This document shows positions 18,174-28,800 of a stretch of 64,000 bases of DNA, piece after piece (the stretch's first letter is position 1; every line of letters begins with the position of its first letter). A program made the translations under genes and the position numbers. The stretch covers positions 2,852,001-2,916,000 of the forward strand of contig NZ_CP030840.1 in the NCBI RefSeq assembly GCF_003330725.1, given 5' to 3'. A model generated the notes under the pieces. The model searched no databases. It saw nothing but the letters and a program-made list of their open reading frames with translations, and had not been told where the DNA came from. Origin of the DNA: Acidisarcina polymorpha. Lineage in GTDB: Bacteria > Acidobacteriota > Terriglobia > Terriglobales > Acidobacteriaceae.

Positions 18174-19157
18174 ATGACGACTTACCACAAGGAACACCTT
18201 CTCGACCGTGCCGCAATGGTTCTGTTGCGCACGACATTGGCAGTTCAGCCAAAGTTGGAATTCGTTCCAGAAGCTCGTCCCGACTTTGATGGCTTAATGG
18301 AGAAAACACCCGTGGCGGAGGGCGTGACGTATGAAGCAGCCGAAATCGGTGGGGTAGCGGGATGGTGGTGTAAGCCGCAAGACTCATTACCCGGATCAGT
18401 GATTGTTTACTTCCACGGAGGCGCTTATGTCCTTGGATCTGCGACGGCGTATCGCAATTTTGTCGGGCAGATGGCGGCTAGCGCGGGAGTGGCAACCTTC
18501 ATAGTTGACTACCGTCTCGCTCCTGAACACCTGTTTCCTGCTGCCGTGGACGACGCCAAGGCCGTCTATCTTGGCCTGGCAGCCTCGGGATTTTCTCGGC
18601 TGGTGATCGCGGGAGATTCCGGCGGGGGCGGTCTGGCTCTTGCGCTGCTTCTGCTCACGACAGCGGCCGTCCAGACAGATAACTTGCCAAAGCCATTGGC
18701 TGCGGTGGTAATCTCGCCGTGGACCGACCTTGCGCTCACAGGTGACAGCCTGGCAGCCCGCGCAGGAGCAGACCCTTTGCTTACGCGTGAAGCGCTTGAT
18801 GGAGCTGCGCAGCTCTACGTGGGTGATCGGGATCGCCGCGATCCGAAAGCGTCTCCGCTGTACGGGAATATGAGCGGTCTACCGCCCGTCCTGTTCCACG
18901 TTGGTGAAGACGAAATCCTGCTGGACGATTCCCGACGGTTCGCGAGCCGGATTGAGGCCGTCGGAGGAGTCGCCGAACTGCACATTTGGGAAGGGATGAC
19001 GCACGTCTTTGCTTCCAACATTGCGCTTCAGAGCTCCAAAGTTGCCCTGGACAATATCGGCGAATTTCTGCGAAGAACTTTCAATAACGCCTATGCCCAT
19101 CGCCCTGAGCATCATCATCCGACCGAGGGTGCGAGTGATTCTTTGGGTGAGGCGTAG
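18174..19157 (+). CDS. Alpha/beta hydrolase of the hormone-sensitive lipase family
   Basis: Esterase/lipase family IV. FHGGAYVLGS is the HGG oxyanion motif, GDSGGGGLAL the nucleophile elbow, GEDEILLDD the aspartate and EGMTHVF the histidine, so the triad is complete. ATG 18174 follows AGTGAAGG. 327 residues. The C-terminal tail is histidine-rich (HRPEHHHP). Same operon as the NmrA-type gene; the SDR starts 2 bp after its stop. Confidence 0.92.
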   Translation: MTTYHKEHLLDRAAMVLLRTTLAVQPKLEFVPEARPDFDGLMEKTPVAEGVTYEAAEIGGVAGWWCKPQDSLPGSVIVYFHGGAYVLGSATAYRNFVGQMAASAGVATFIVDYRLAPEHLFPAAVDDAKAVYLGLAASGFSRLVIAGDSGGGGLALALLLLTTAAVQTDNLPKPLAAVVISPWTDLALTGDSLAARAGADPLLTREALDGAAQLYVGDRDRRDPKASPLYGNMSGLPPVLFHVGEDEILLDDSRRFASRIEAVGGVAELHIWEGMTHVFASNIALQSSKVALDNIGEFLRRTFNNAYAHRPEHHHPTEGASDSLGEA

Positions 19158-19159
19158 CG

Positions 19160-19898
19160 ATGAAAGACGGAAGAGTTGTCGTAGTCACGGGTGCGGGCGG
19201 AGGCATCGGCCGCAAGATCGTGGATCGCTTTCTTGCAAACGGGGATCGAGTGATATGTCTTGACCGCGCGAGGTCCTCGTTGGAAGAATTGTCCGCGAGC
19301 CGCAATGCTGGACATCTGCTTTCGACCTCTTGCGTGATTTAACCGACGGGTCTGCTGTCGCCGCCTTCGCGAAGCACATCAGCGAAACGTACGGTGATGT
19401 TGACGTGCTTGTGAACTGCGCGGGGTTCTACCCCGTTGTGCTTTCGAGCAGATGACGCAGGAGCGGTGGTTGGAGGTGATCGGGATCAACCTGACGGGCA
19501 CATTCCGAGTGACGCACACTTTACTACCGCTGATGAAGCGCCGGGGCTGGGGACGGATTGTGGATATAGGGTCGGCTTCGGTGGCCGAAGGGGTCGTCGG
19601 ACAAACGCACTACGTTTCGGCAAAAGTTGGGATTGTAGGGTTCACGCGCTCCCTGGCAATGGAAGTAGGGGGCTACGGGATCACCGTCAACATTGTCGCT
19701 CCCGGCCTGACGTTGACCGAGCCCGTACTCAAGAACATGCCGGAGAAGTTGATCAAAGCGCAAGACGAACTACGCGCAATCAAGAGGGATGAACAGCCCC
19801 AGGATCTAGCTGGCACCGTGTTTCTCTTGTGTTCGCCGGATGCAGATTTCGTTTCCGGTCAGATGCTCGTCGTCGATGGCGGAAAGATTAAGCACTAA
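19160..19898 (+). pseudogene. Short-chain dehydrogenase/reductase, two frameshifts
   Basis: Classical SDR broken by two single-base deletions. Frame one has VVVTGAGGGIGRKIVDRFLA (TGxxxGIG cofactor loop). At about 19310-19320 the reading moves to the next frame (FDLLRDLTDGSAV, VDVLVNCAGFYP), and at about 19447 it moves again (FEQMTQERWLEVIGINLTGT, then IGSAS, YVSAK as catalytic Tyr-x3-Lys, and a C-terminal FVSGQMLVVDGG). All family motifs survive, so error or very recent damage is likely. Start ATG is 2 bp after the esterase stop. Confidence 0.82.
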
Positions 19899-19927
19899 CT
19901 GTATTACGAATTTGGAGGAAATGAACA

Positions 19928-20773
19928 ATGCAAACCAACAAGACACTCAGAGTACTCGCGGTCGCAGCGGCAGGTCCGTCTGCAAGCCTCGTGATTCCAG
20001 AGTTGCTCAAGCGAAATGTTTCCGTGCGCGCCTTCGTCCACAAACCGGAGGATGAACCTACCGTGCAAAAGCTCGGCCTCACCGACATCGTAGTGGGTGA
20101 GCTCTCCGACGCTCCGGCGGTCGCCAAAGCATTGGAAGGCATCGACGCCGTCTTCTACATCGCACCGGCTGCTCTTGAGAATGAGGCTGAAGTCGGCAAG
20201 CAATTTGTCGCGGCGGCGAAGCAGGCTGGCGTGCGCCGCGTCGTCTTTTCGTCCGTGATTCACCCAGTCCTTAGCGAACTCGTGAACCACGCCGACAAGG
20301 CACCTGTGGAAGAAGCGTTGCTCGATTCCGGGATGGAGTATGTCTTCCTGCATCCCGCGATGTTCTTCCAGAACATCGGTCCTGCGTGGGCAAAGGTGAA
20401 GGAAACTGGCGTGTACGGCGAACCATGGTCCACTGAGACCCGGTTTTCCCGTGTCGACTACCGCGATGTTGCCGAAGTTGCGGCGATCGCGTTGACCGAA
20501 GAGCGGCTGCTGCATGGCACATTCGAGCTCTGCGCTGAAGACAACCTGAATCGGCATGATCTCGCTGCCTTGATGAGCCAGGTTGTTGGCAAGCAGATAA
20601 AGCCGATCAAGGTCGAGATTCCTGCGCAGGCCAACATGCCTCCGAAGCTCACGCGCATGTTCGCCTGGTACGACAAGCATGCTCTACTCGGCAACAGCAC
20701 AACACTTCGAGCGATCCTTGGGCGCGAACCGCGGACGCTGCGAGCATTTTTCGAGGAACTCAACAGCAATTAG
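19928..20773 (+). CDS. NmrA-like NAD(P)-binding protein
   Basis: Second NmrA-family protein in the operon, 281 residues. LAVAAAGPSASLVIPELLKR replaces the usual GATGxxG loop, so nucleotide binding may be weak. VRAFVHKPED, VFYIAP, RVVFSSVIHP and YVFLHPAMFFQN are NmrA/HSCARG-type blocks. ATG 19928 follows GGAGGAA. Starts 29 bp after the SDR. The degenerate loop suggests a redox sensor rather than a reductase, but this is inference. Confidence 0.87.
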   Translation: MQTNKTLRVLAVAAAGPSASLVIPELLKRNVSVRAFVHKPEDEPTVQKLGLTDIVVGELSDAPAVAKALEGIDAVFYIAPAALENEAEVGKQFVAAAKQAGVRRVVFSSVIHPVLSELVNHADKAPVEEALLDSGMEYVFLHPAMFFQNIGPAWAKVKETGVYGEPWSTETRFSRVDYRDVAEVAAIALTEERLLHGTFELCAEDNLNRHDLAALMSQVVGKQIKPIKVEIPAQANMPPKLTRMFAWYDKHALLGNSTTLRAILGREPRTLRAFFEELNSN

Positions 20774-20782
20774 GAGACCGGA

Positions 20783-21070
20783 ATGGCACAAACGGCCACG
20801 CCTGACATAGCAACGTTCCTCAGTGAAACTGGAATCGTTAATGGTGTTCGCCTCCACTATTGGCTTGGCGGCAATCCTCATAGCAGGCCCGTGATGCTGT
20901 GGGATGGATTTCTTAGCACCGGATGAAGCTCAGACGAACCACCCGGGATCTATGGCTACGACGCGAGTTCACTTGCGGAAGAATTCCGAGCCATGGTCAA
21001 GCAGATCGGATTCGGAGATAGGCAGAAGCTGGTTGCGCATGTACTCGTCCCACGTAAATATAACCTTCTG
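20783..21070 (+). pseudogene. Decayed epoxide-hydrolase-type alpha/beta hydrolase
   Basis: ATG 20783 follows AGGAGA and gives 46 codons ending VNGVRLHYWLGGNPHSRPV and MLWDGFLSTG, then TGA at 20921. The same family continues about 20 bp later in another frame (YGYDASSLAEEFRAMVKQIG then FGDRQKL). The stretch that should carry the oxyanion loop and DMRGYGxSD block is missing, and no nucleophile elbow follows. Last gene of the NmrA operon. Confidence 0.6.
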
Positions 21071-21909
21071 GCGCTCGAGAATCACAACTTCCCACTGGTC
21101 CTGCGGAGGAGCGCTGCCCCCTGTCTTGCGGGCATGGCCGCCCACAATCGAGGTCCTCGTGTACTTCCAGCCCTATACAAGGACTCCGAGCTTACGTTGG
21201 GTTCTTGAGCATCCCGAAGATCCGCGGGTATATCGGCTCAATCCATGTTACCTTGCGATGGCCGGACTCGGGTGACAGCGCGGGAAGGATCAGTTTCTCG
21301 CCGCGTCTGATTTACAAGCACTTAAGGATGGGCTGAATCCCCGGCTGTACCCTCACATACTCGCTGGAGCCCCCACAAAAGTCCCCACAGTTTTCAGGCT
21401 GCCAGGTTCGGAGCCCACGACGGAGTTGGTGGCAATCCTTGATGATTGAAGAAAGCGTGAACGCGCATGTTTTACATAAGCAAGAAGCAAAGCAGTATTG
21501 TCATACCGACATCGGCCGACCGGTCCTCTTCGCTGACGCTGACCGAACGATCTCGATCAAATCTACAACTTTCGTGGTAAAGACAGTTTTGCGGTTGTCG
21601 AATATAAGTGTGGTCAGGCGCTAGCCCTTATACCTCGCAGGGAACACCAATTGTAGTACGCTAAGTTGCTCTTGAGGTTCATCAGATCATCGGCAGCGTG
21701 ACGGATCTCGCTGCCAGGTCTCACGCGATCACTGCACCAACGATTCACCTCACTCCGCTCCTCAACACGGTCGGCATAGTTTGGTCGTTGGGATAGGGCC
21801 ATGAAAATGACCTGCCAATCCTCCCCACCCTTAACCCTAACCCACACGAAAGCAACCAGCAGCCGTTTCCGAAAGATGACGGCACTCCCTCATCCCAAGA
21901 GGAGCAACC
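21071..21909. other. Intergenic, remnants only
   Basis: About 840 bp with no recognisable gene. Short frames near 21439-21624 have no family likeness. The last about 100 bp are the leader of the SBBP gene and are repeated, with changes, at about 25300-25380. Confidence 0.5.
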
Positions 21910-24900
21910 ATGAAGAGCTTTCTGCCCGTCGCACTTTCCTTATTGGCCATGAGCCCAATGGTCGTCAATGCACAGGAACTTAACTCCTCGGTCGCAGCCG
22001 CGAACCAGAACCTCGCGCCCTCGAAGCTTGTCTCTCCAATGAAAGTCGCCTCGCCTGCAATCGCAGCTGCTTACGGCAAGCTGCCCCTGAGCTTTGAAGC
22101 CAACCAGGGCCAGAGCGATCCGCAGGTGAAGTTCCTGTCCCGCGGACAAGGCTATTCACTTTTCCTGACCGACAACGCGGCGGTGCTGGCGCTAAGCAAG
22201 GACCTAACTTCGCAGCCGAAGACCGCTGTGATCGCCGGCAAGGCTGCGCTTCGAAAACCCGCCATGGTCAAGACGGATGTCGTCCGCATGGAGCTTGCTG
22301 GCGCGGCGCGCGGCATGCAGGTGAGCGGGGGCGACCCTCTGCCCGGCAAAGCCAACTACTTCCTCGGTAAAGACTCGTCGAAGTGGCACACCGATGTACC
22401 GACTTATACCAAGGTCAAGTACAGCAATGTCTATCCCGGAATTGACCTGGTCTATTACGGTAACCAACGGCAGTTAGAGTATGACTTCATCGTCGCGCCC
22501 CATGCCGACCCGAAGCGGGCGCGGCTGCACTTCGCCGGAGCCAGCAAGCTCAAGCTCAACAGCGGCGGCGACCTGGAGATCATCGCTAAGGACGGCGAGA
22601 TCGCCTTCCACAAGCCGGTCGTTTACCAGATTAGGGATGGGCAGCACCAGCAAATTGAAGGCAGCTTCCAGCTGCTCGCGGACAATATTGTGGGATTCCG
22701 CTTAGGTGACTATGACCGCAGCCGCGAGTTAGTAGTCGATCCGGTATTGGCCTATTCGACTTATCTCGGTGGAACTGGCAATCCCTTTATGTCATATGAT
22801 TCCGTCGCGGGCATAGGCTTGGACGCGGCTGGCAATGTGTACATAGCAGGTTATACAGTCTCCACTGACTTCCCGGCGGCCAACGGCCCTGCTCCTAACC
22901 CGGGCCATTACTCAACGAGTCCTCGTGGCTATGTGACTGAGTTCGACCCGACACTCTCCACATTGGTCTACTCCACTTACTTTGGTAGCGACCAGACCCA
23001 CCCAGGTGGAGGACAAACACTCCCAGCGGCGCTCTTCGTGGACGGCAGCGGCGCCGTCTATCTTACCGGCGAGACCTATAGCTCCCACTTTCCTGTCACG
23101 CGAGGACCTTTCGGGGTTATCGAGACTTCGGAAAATGCGTTTGTCAGCAAGCTCGCGGCGGGCGGGTCCACGCTGGTGTATTCCTTCCTTATCGCAAGCT
23201 CTATTCCAGGTGGAGGGGCTATTACGGTGGACCGCCACGGTAGCGCGTATATAACCGGGATCTACGGCGGCCCGTTCTCGACGGCCGGCCCCTACCCGAC
23301 GACCCCCGGTGCTTATCTGACGTCAATTCCAGCCGCAGATAATAACGTAGGCTATGCCTTTGTCACCAAGATAAATCCGGAGGGAACGGGCTTCGACTAC
23401 TCGACTTATCTTGGAGGACCGCAGAAGTCTCAGATGACCTATGCTGGGTCGACCGCTGGGCTTGCCATCGCCGTCAACGATGCCGGTGAAGCCTACGTGG
23501 CCGGGAGAACGAGTTTCGTGAGTTTCCCGACCACTCCGGGCGCTTTCCAGTCCGTCAATAAAAATATTCTGACTTCCGATGGTTCAAATGGGTTTATTAC
23601 CAAGCTGAACGCCGCCGGCAGCGGGCTCATCTATTCCACTTACCTGGGAGGAACCTCCTCCGGGAGCGGATTCTTAGAGCCCGGCGACGAAATCACCACC
23701 ATCGCGCTAGACCACGAGGGCAACGCTTATGTCGCCGGTCAAGCGACCTCGCATGATTTTCCAGTGACACCTGGTGCACTTCAGACGGTCAACACGTCAC
23801 AAGAGCTCTACACCGGCTTCATCAGCAAGATGAATCCAACCGGGACTGCTCTGGTTTACTCCACCTATTTAGGAGGAACTGCCACCCAACTCACTGGCAT
23901 GGTCACAGGCACGACCATTGCTGCCCTAGCCATCGACGACTCGAAACATGTATTCGTGACCGGAGCAACCGGGTCCACGAACTTCCCCGTGACCCCGGGT
24001 GCCTTTCAGACGACGACCAACGTGCTGCCGGGCTCTTATCAAGCGACTAACGCCTTCCTCTCCGAACTGAGTGAAACCGGGTCGTCCCTGCTTTACTCTA
24101 CTTATCTCGGCGGCCACCCTCCCCCACAGGACTACCCGGCGGGTGATGCTGCGACCGGCATCGCCCTCGACGGTAGCGGACATGCTTTTATCGTGGGCCT
24201 GGCATCTTCCGTGGACTTCCCCGTCACCTCGAAGGCGTATCAGCAAGAGAATAATGCCGGAAAAACTCTTCACTATGCCGGCCAGATCAACGATTTTGTA
24301 ACCAGGTTCGATCTCGGGCGCCTTCCGTCTGCGTCTGCGACTGATACCCTGCTCTCGGCTGACAACGCCCTTCAACTCGAAGGCCTGCCGATAACCTTCA
24401 CTGCCCGAGTTGTTGCTCCTGACGGGTACAGTATTCCGGCCGGAACGGTAGATTTCATGGTCGATGGGAAGACCGTGAAGAGCGTTCCGCTAGGACTTGG
24501 CGGCTACGCGGTTTACTATGCAACTGGGCTGAGCGTAGCCAGGCACAGCGTCGTTGCAAGCTATCAGGGAAGTGGGGTCAATGATCCGTCGGACAGCGGT
24601 GTCACCACAGTGAGTGTCTCTGGAGTTGTAGCGACGCCCACGTTCCCTCAGCCTGGTGGCACCTACAACCTCCCGGTGAAAGTAGTCTTAGAAACCGCCT
24701 CACCTGGGGCGATCATCCACTTCACGACCAATGGGGCGCTCCCAACAGCAAGCTCGGCAACGTACAGTGGGCCAATCATTGTGTCGACCACATCGACCGT
24801 TAAGGCAATGGCCGTGATGAGCGGTAAAACAATGAGCGCAGTGGCCACCGCGACCTATAGCATCGTGCCGTCCGCCGTCCCCACCACAACCGAAATCACT

Positions 24901-25161
24901 TCCGAGTTCAACCCATCCGCGTTGAACGAGTCGGCGGAGTTTCAAGCCTCCGTGACCGCATCCTCCGGGGCGACCCCGACTGGTACGGTGGTCTTCAAGA
25001 ATGGCAATCAATTGCTGGGGACTGCCCCGCTGGTCAAGGGGGTGGCTAAATTCACCATCTCCAATCTGACCTTATACGGCCACGCCATCGCGGCGCTCTA
25101 TACCGGTAGCGCCACCAATGTCGAAAGCGGAGCAAGCCTCACCCAGGTAGTTGTTCCGTGA
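21910..25161 (+). CDS. Secreted SBBP-repeat protein with chitobiase-C-like and Ig-like domains
   Basis: Large secreted protein, 1083 residues. ATG 21910 follows AGAGGAG; signal peptide ends near VNAQE. Residues about 55-270 form the N-terminal domain usual before SBBP propellers (YGKLPLSFEANQGQSDPQV; YSNVYPGIDLVYYG). Then come at least seven SBBP beta-propeller repeats marked by YSTYLGG and by AYVAGxTxSxxFPxTPGAF. After about residue 810 come an Ig-like domain, a chitobiase-C-like module (ATPTFPQPGGTY...TNGALPTASSATYSGP) and a last Ig-like domain (PTGTVVFKNGNQLLG). Common in Acidobacteriota; role unknown, probably extracellular binding. A truncated copy of its 5' end lies just downstream. Confidence 0.9.
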   Translation: MKSFLPVALSLLAMSPMVVNAQELNSSVAAANQNLAPSKLVSPMKVASPAIAAAYGKLPLSFEANQGQSDPQVKFLSRGQGYSLFLTDNAAVLALSKDLTSQPKTAVIAGKAALRKPAMVKTDVVRMELAGAARGMQVSGGDPLPGKANYFLGKDSSKWHTDVPTYTKVKYSNVYPGIDLVYYGNQRQLEYDFIVAPHADPKRARLHFAGASKLKLNSGGDLEIIAKDGEIAFHKPVVYQIRDGQHQQIEGSFQLLADNIVGFRLGDYDRSRELVVDPVLAYSTYLGGTGNPFMSYDSVAGIGLDAAGNVYIAGYTVSTDFPAANGPAPNPGHYSTSPRGYVTEFDPTLSTLVYSTYFGSDQTHPGGGQTLPAALFVDGSGAVYLTGETYSSHFPVTRGPFGVIETSENAFVSKLAAGGSTLVYSFLIASSIPGGGAITVDRHGSAYITGIYGGPFSTAGPYPTTPGAYLTSIPAADNNVGYAFVTKINPEGTGFDYSTYLGGPQKSQMTYAGSTAGLAIAVNDAGEAYVAGRTSFVSFPTTPGAFQSVNKNILTSDGSNGFITKLNAAGSGLIYSTYLGGTSSGSGFLEPGDEITTIALDHEGNAYVAGQATSHDFPVTPGALQTVNTSQELYTGFISKMNPTGTALVYSTYLGGTATQLTGMVTGTTIAALAIDDSKHVFVTGATGSTNFPVTPGAFQTTTNVLPGSYQATNAFLSELSETGSSLLYSTYLGGHPPPQDYPAGDAATGIALDGSGHAFIVGLASSVDFPVTSKAYQQENNAGKTLHYAGQINDFVTRFDLGRLPSASATDTLLSADNALQLEGLPITFTARVVAPDGYSIPAGTVDFMVDGKTVKSVPLGLGGYAVYYATGLSVARHSVVASYQGSGVNDPSDSGVTTVSVSGVVATPTFPQPGGTYNLPVKVVLETASPGAIIHFTTNGALPTASSATYSGPIIVSTTSTVKAMAVMSGKTMSAVATATYSIVPSAVPTTTEITSEFNPSALNESAEFQASVTASSGATPTGTVVFKNGNQLLGTAPLVKGVAKFTISNLTLYGHAIAALYTGSATNVESGASLTQVVVP

Positions 25162-25179
25162 CCCGCTTCCTTCCACGAG

Positions 25180-25209
25180 ATCCGGCAACCTGCCGAGCGG
25201 TTGCCGGAT
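25180..25209 (+). terminator. Hairpin terminator of the SBBP gene
   Basis: ATCCGGCAACC and GGTTGCCGGAT form a perfect 11-bp stem around TGCCGAGC, 18 bp after the stop codon at 25161, followed by TTGCTTGGCTT. The strong stem and position support an intrinsic terminator despite a T-poor tail. Confidence 0.75.
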
Positions 25210-25299
25210 TTGCTTGGCTTCCGCGAGTGATCCAACCAAGATGGTGGCGTCTGTTGAAGCATAGCTATAAGGTCTCCTGCCCATTCTTCCGACCCCCCA

Positions 25300-25490
25300 A
25301 CCTTCACTGACACAACCAGGAGCCGTTTCCGAGAGTAGTTACGGCACTGCCCCATCCCCGAGCTGCCCGTCGCATTTTCCTTGTTGGCCATGAGTCCAAT
25401 GGTCGTCAATGCCCAGGAACTTAACCCCATCGTCGCAGCCTCAAACCTTGCGTCCTCAAGGCTTGTCTCTCCAACGAAAGCTGCGGCGCC
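25300..25490 (+). pseudogene. Start-less duplicate of the SBBP gene 5' end
   Basis: Reads LPVAFSLLAMSPMVVNAQEL then NPIVAASNLASSRLVSPTKA, matching residues 4-45 of the 21910 gene almost base for base, and upstream bases also match (AGCCGTTTCCGA). About 21 bp carrying the ribosome-binding site, ATG and first codons are missing, so it cannot be expressed as a signal-peptide protein. After about 25490 the similarity stops. No other gene in 25210-25806 is supported. Confidence 0.7.
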
Positions 25491-25806
25491 GTCCGGCAGC
25501 GCGACGATTTCACTGTCGGCCTTCTCAGTCTTCAGGATCATCGTGTGGAATGCATTTCCGAAAACGAGTCGCGGTGCTTCATCGGTGGGTGTTCAAGAAA
25601 CCATTTGAACTGGGCGGCACTTTTGCAAGTAGCGCTGGGTCTCGCCTTAGACCACTCGCAAGTAAGGTCGACGGTCGAGACGACCGATCTTCTAAAAGGC
25701 CTGGAGGATTGAACTGGATGGAAAGGGTGTAGCGGGGGAGCGTGGCATGAGGCATTCCTCTTTGGGCGAAGACCTCGTTCCAGCCGCAGCCCCCCGCTGG
25801 GCCTTG

Positions 25807-28800
25807 TCATTCCGACTTTGCTCCGACTGTAGAGTCTCGGTCCGAGACAACGATGGTGATGGGCTTAGTCGTTTCTGGGTTGAAGTCTGAATTGCCCGAA
25901 AGCGTCCTGTAACAACATTCCTTCCCGCCGGCAGCCTCACGCGTACACTCGCGCCCGCGTTGATCTCGGGCTGCAAGGGCAACATGTTAATCGCGGGAGT
26001 GATCGCTTGTGGCGGCCCACCATCGACGGCGGTGAAAAACTGCACCGTACCGGTCGGGTTGTTGTACCCGAACTGGCCGTAGCTATAGCCCTCAACCACC
26101 ATGTTCAGGCTCGTTTGTTGCCCAGTCACTACATGAGAAGCAGTGCTCGTGAGACTCACCGGGGTAGTCAGTCGGGCAACCGTCGTCGTGACGACAGGGC
26201 TTGTCGACGCGGCGTAGTGAGTGTCCCCCTGGTATTGCGCATAGACTTTAGCAGTGCCGGCGTTTGGCTGCTCCATGATCACATTGCCTATTCCGTTGAT
26301 TAGCGTGGCGCTGCCGTCAAAATTGCCGTTGCCGGTAATCGTGACTTGCCCGGTCGGGACGGGGCCGCCCTTCTTAACCGGAGTTACCGTGACGATGTAA
26401 CTAAAGGACTGACCGTAGGTCACCGAGGTCGGTGTCTGCACGATTGAAGTGACCGTAGCCGCTCCAGTTACTGGCACAATCACGAAGCTCGATGCATTCG
26501 CCACCGCTGGATTGGTCCCGGAGACGGCCGCAAAGTTAACGTCGCCGCTGTAGCCGACGGTAATGGAGTGTGTGCCCTGGGTAGTTAGCCGGGCGGTATA
26601 GGTTACGGTTGCATAGCCAAGACCGTTGTTGGGTATCGCGATGGGAGCGCCCAACGGCTTGTCGTTATCGTAGAACTGAAAGGTTCCGGTCGGAATCGCG
26701 CTGCCGTAACCCGGAGGAATATCCGCGATCAGGAAGACCGGCTGTCCAGCGGGAACGTCATAGGCGCTAATGCCCACGTAAGTGGAGATCTGTTGTTTTT
26801 GGAAGGTCACCTGCTGCGATGCCGACGTGCCTGAATCAAAGCTATCGTCCCCGAGATACTGCACCGATACCGAGCTGGCGCCGGCCGGGAAGGTGTATGC
26901 CGTTCCGCTCCCGGTTGCAATGTAGGCGGTGCCGCTGGAATTCAATGGCGCGCTTAAAACCACCTTGTTCCCATTGAGAATGTTGACCCTGCCGGTAGCG
27001 AGTCCATGTCCGGATTTTCCTTCGACTTTAACGCTCACATAGAACGGAAATGCGTACTGCGCCGTTCCTGTATAGGGTACGATCTGGTTCGTGCGCGGAT
27101 CCAATACGTCGAAATGAACAGCTATTGTGCTCTTCTCCGGAGCGATGGTCAGCCTGACCGGCTTCGAAACACTGCTGGCATAACTTCCATCACCGCCGTA
27201 TCGCGCGGCAAGCGTATAGGTTCCTCCCGGCAAGCTGGTCACAGCTCCGGAATAGCTACCCGAAGCGTCTAGCGCGAAATGGCCGGCATCGCCGAACTTA
27301 TCTGTGATGAGCGCCACATCGCCGATTGGTGTCGGACCACTTTTGCTCTTCGAGGTGACACTGACCTTGATGGGCAGCGGTTGACCGTGGACCAGTTCGC
27401 TAACACTCGTGGCGAGGGTCGTGGCTGACGCGCTGAAAGAGAGCTTGTCCCAGTTGGCCACCAGGTTCGCCGCGTTGACCGTTCCCAGTCCGGTCGCCAT
27501 GTCGTAACCCTTGCCGGCGCTCCATTCCGCCGTCGAGGTCCCATATCCAGGCAGTCCCGGAACACTATTGTTCCCCATGGTGATGTCGTTGAAGATGCAT
27601 GCAGTCGACGTGGTTGGATTGGTCAACGTCGAAGAGTCGCAAGACGATAGCTTATCCTCCGCGGCCAACTTATAAAAGACATAGTCAGCCTGCCCCTGGA
27701 AGGCTCCGTTCTTTTGCTCCACCAGCGCCATGATTCCCGCCATCGAGGGCGCCGATGCGGAGGTGCCACCGACGCTTGCCCACTGTGCGAGCACCGTCTG
27801 GCCGTTGAGCGATTCGGTTGCGCAACTGGCGGCGACGCAGAGCAGATATCCGTCGTCGTAGGGAGACGCATTCAAGGTAAGGTCAGGAGTGTCGCGAACT
27901 CCGTCGCGGGGAACCCCAATCGCCGTTTGCCACTTAGGTTTGTGGTATCCACCTAGGCAGGTCTCGTTGCCTTGACTATCGATTGAGGCGTGGCTACAGT
28001 TACTCGGCCCTCCGCCGCCGCCTTCGAGGTTGTAGCTGGTCTGACCATTGGCGCAGTTGGTTCCGGTAGCGGGCAGGTTCGGATCGCAGCTGCCATCCCA
28101 GGCTTGTTCGGGAATGTAACCCAGTGCCGACTTGGACAGGGCGCTATTGTTCAGCGACCAGTATGCTGCATAGTTGCCTGCCTCGTTGAATTGGGTGCCT
28201 CCAACCGCGACATTGAATGGAGTTGACGACAGACCATTGATCGATGGCCCCAGGAGCGCCGGCCCTTGCGGTTCCATGTTCGCCGCCTGCAGGTCGCCAT
28301 CGCATTGGGCTGCGCCAAAATCCCCGGTCGATACAAAGACGGTGATGCCTTCGGCCGCGGCCTGCTGCCAAAGTTCGTAGTAGAACGCGTTCCCCGCAGG
28401 CCCTATATTTGCCTCGCACTCCCCATAGCTCACGCTCACGATCGGCGCCAGGGCATGATCGACAATGTAGGCGTTCGAAAGATCGATGCCATCGGTCGTG
28501 TCGGTGCTCGCGCTCTCGACTAGATTAATTGTGGCTCTCGGTGCTGCGGCGCCCGCCCACTCTATGTCCAGGGAAGACTCGACCTGGTCTCTTCCATTAT
28601 TCGGGAATCCCGGATCAGTGCCGTTCACAATGATGTTAGGGTCGTTTTGAGGCAAGCCAAAGATCTGCCGGAATGCCTGCACATCCGCCAGAGAGATATC
28701 GCTGCGTCCCGCGATCGCGATCGAAACTCCCTTGCCGTCAATGCCGCTTTTCAGCAGCGGCAGTTCGTTGTAAATGGTATGGAAGTCGGCCGGAGCCAAG

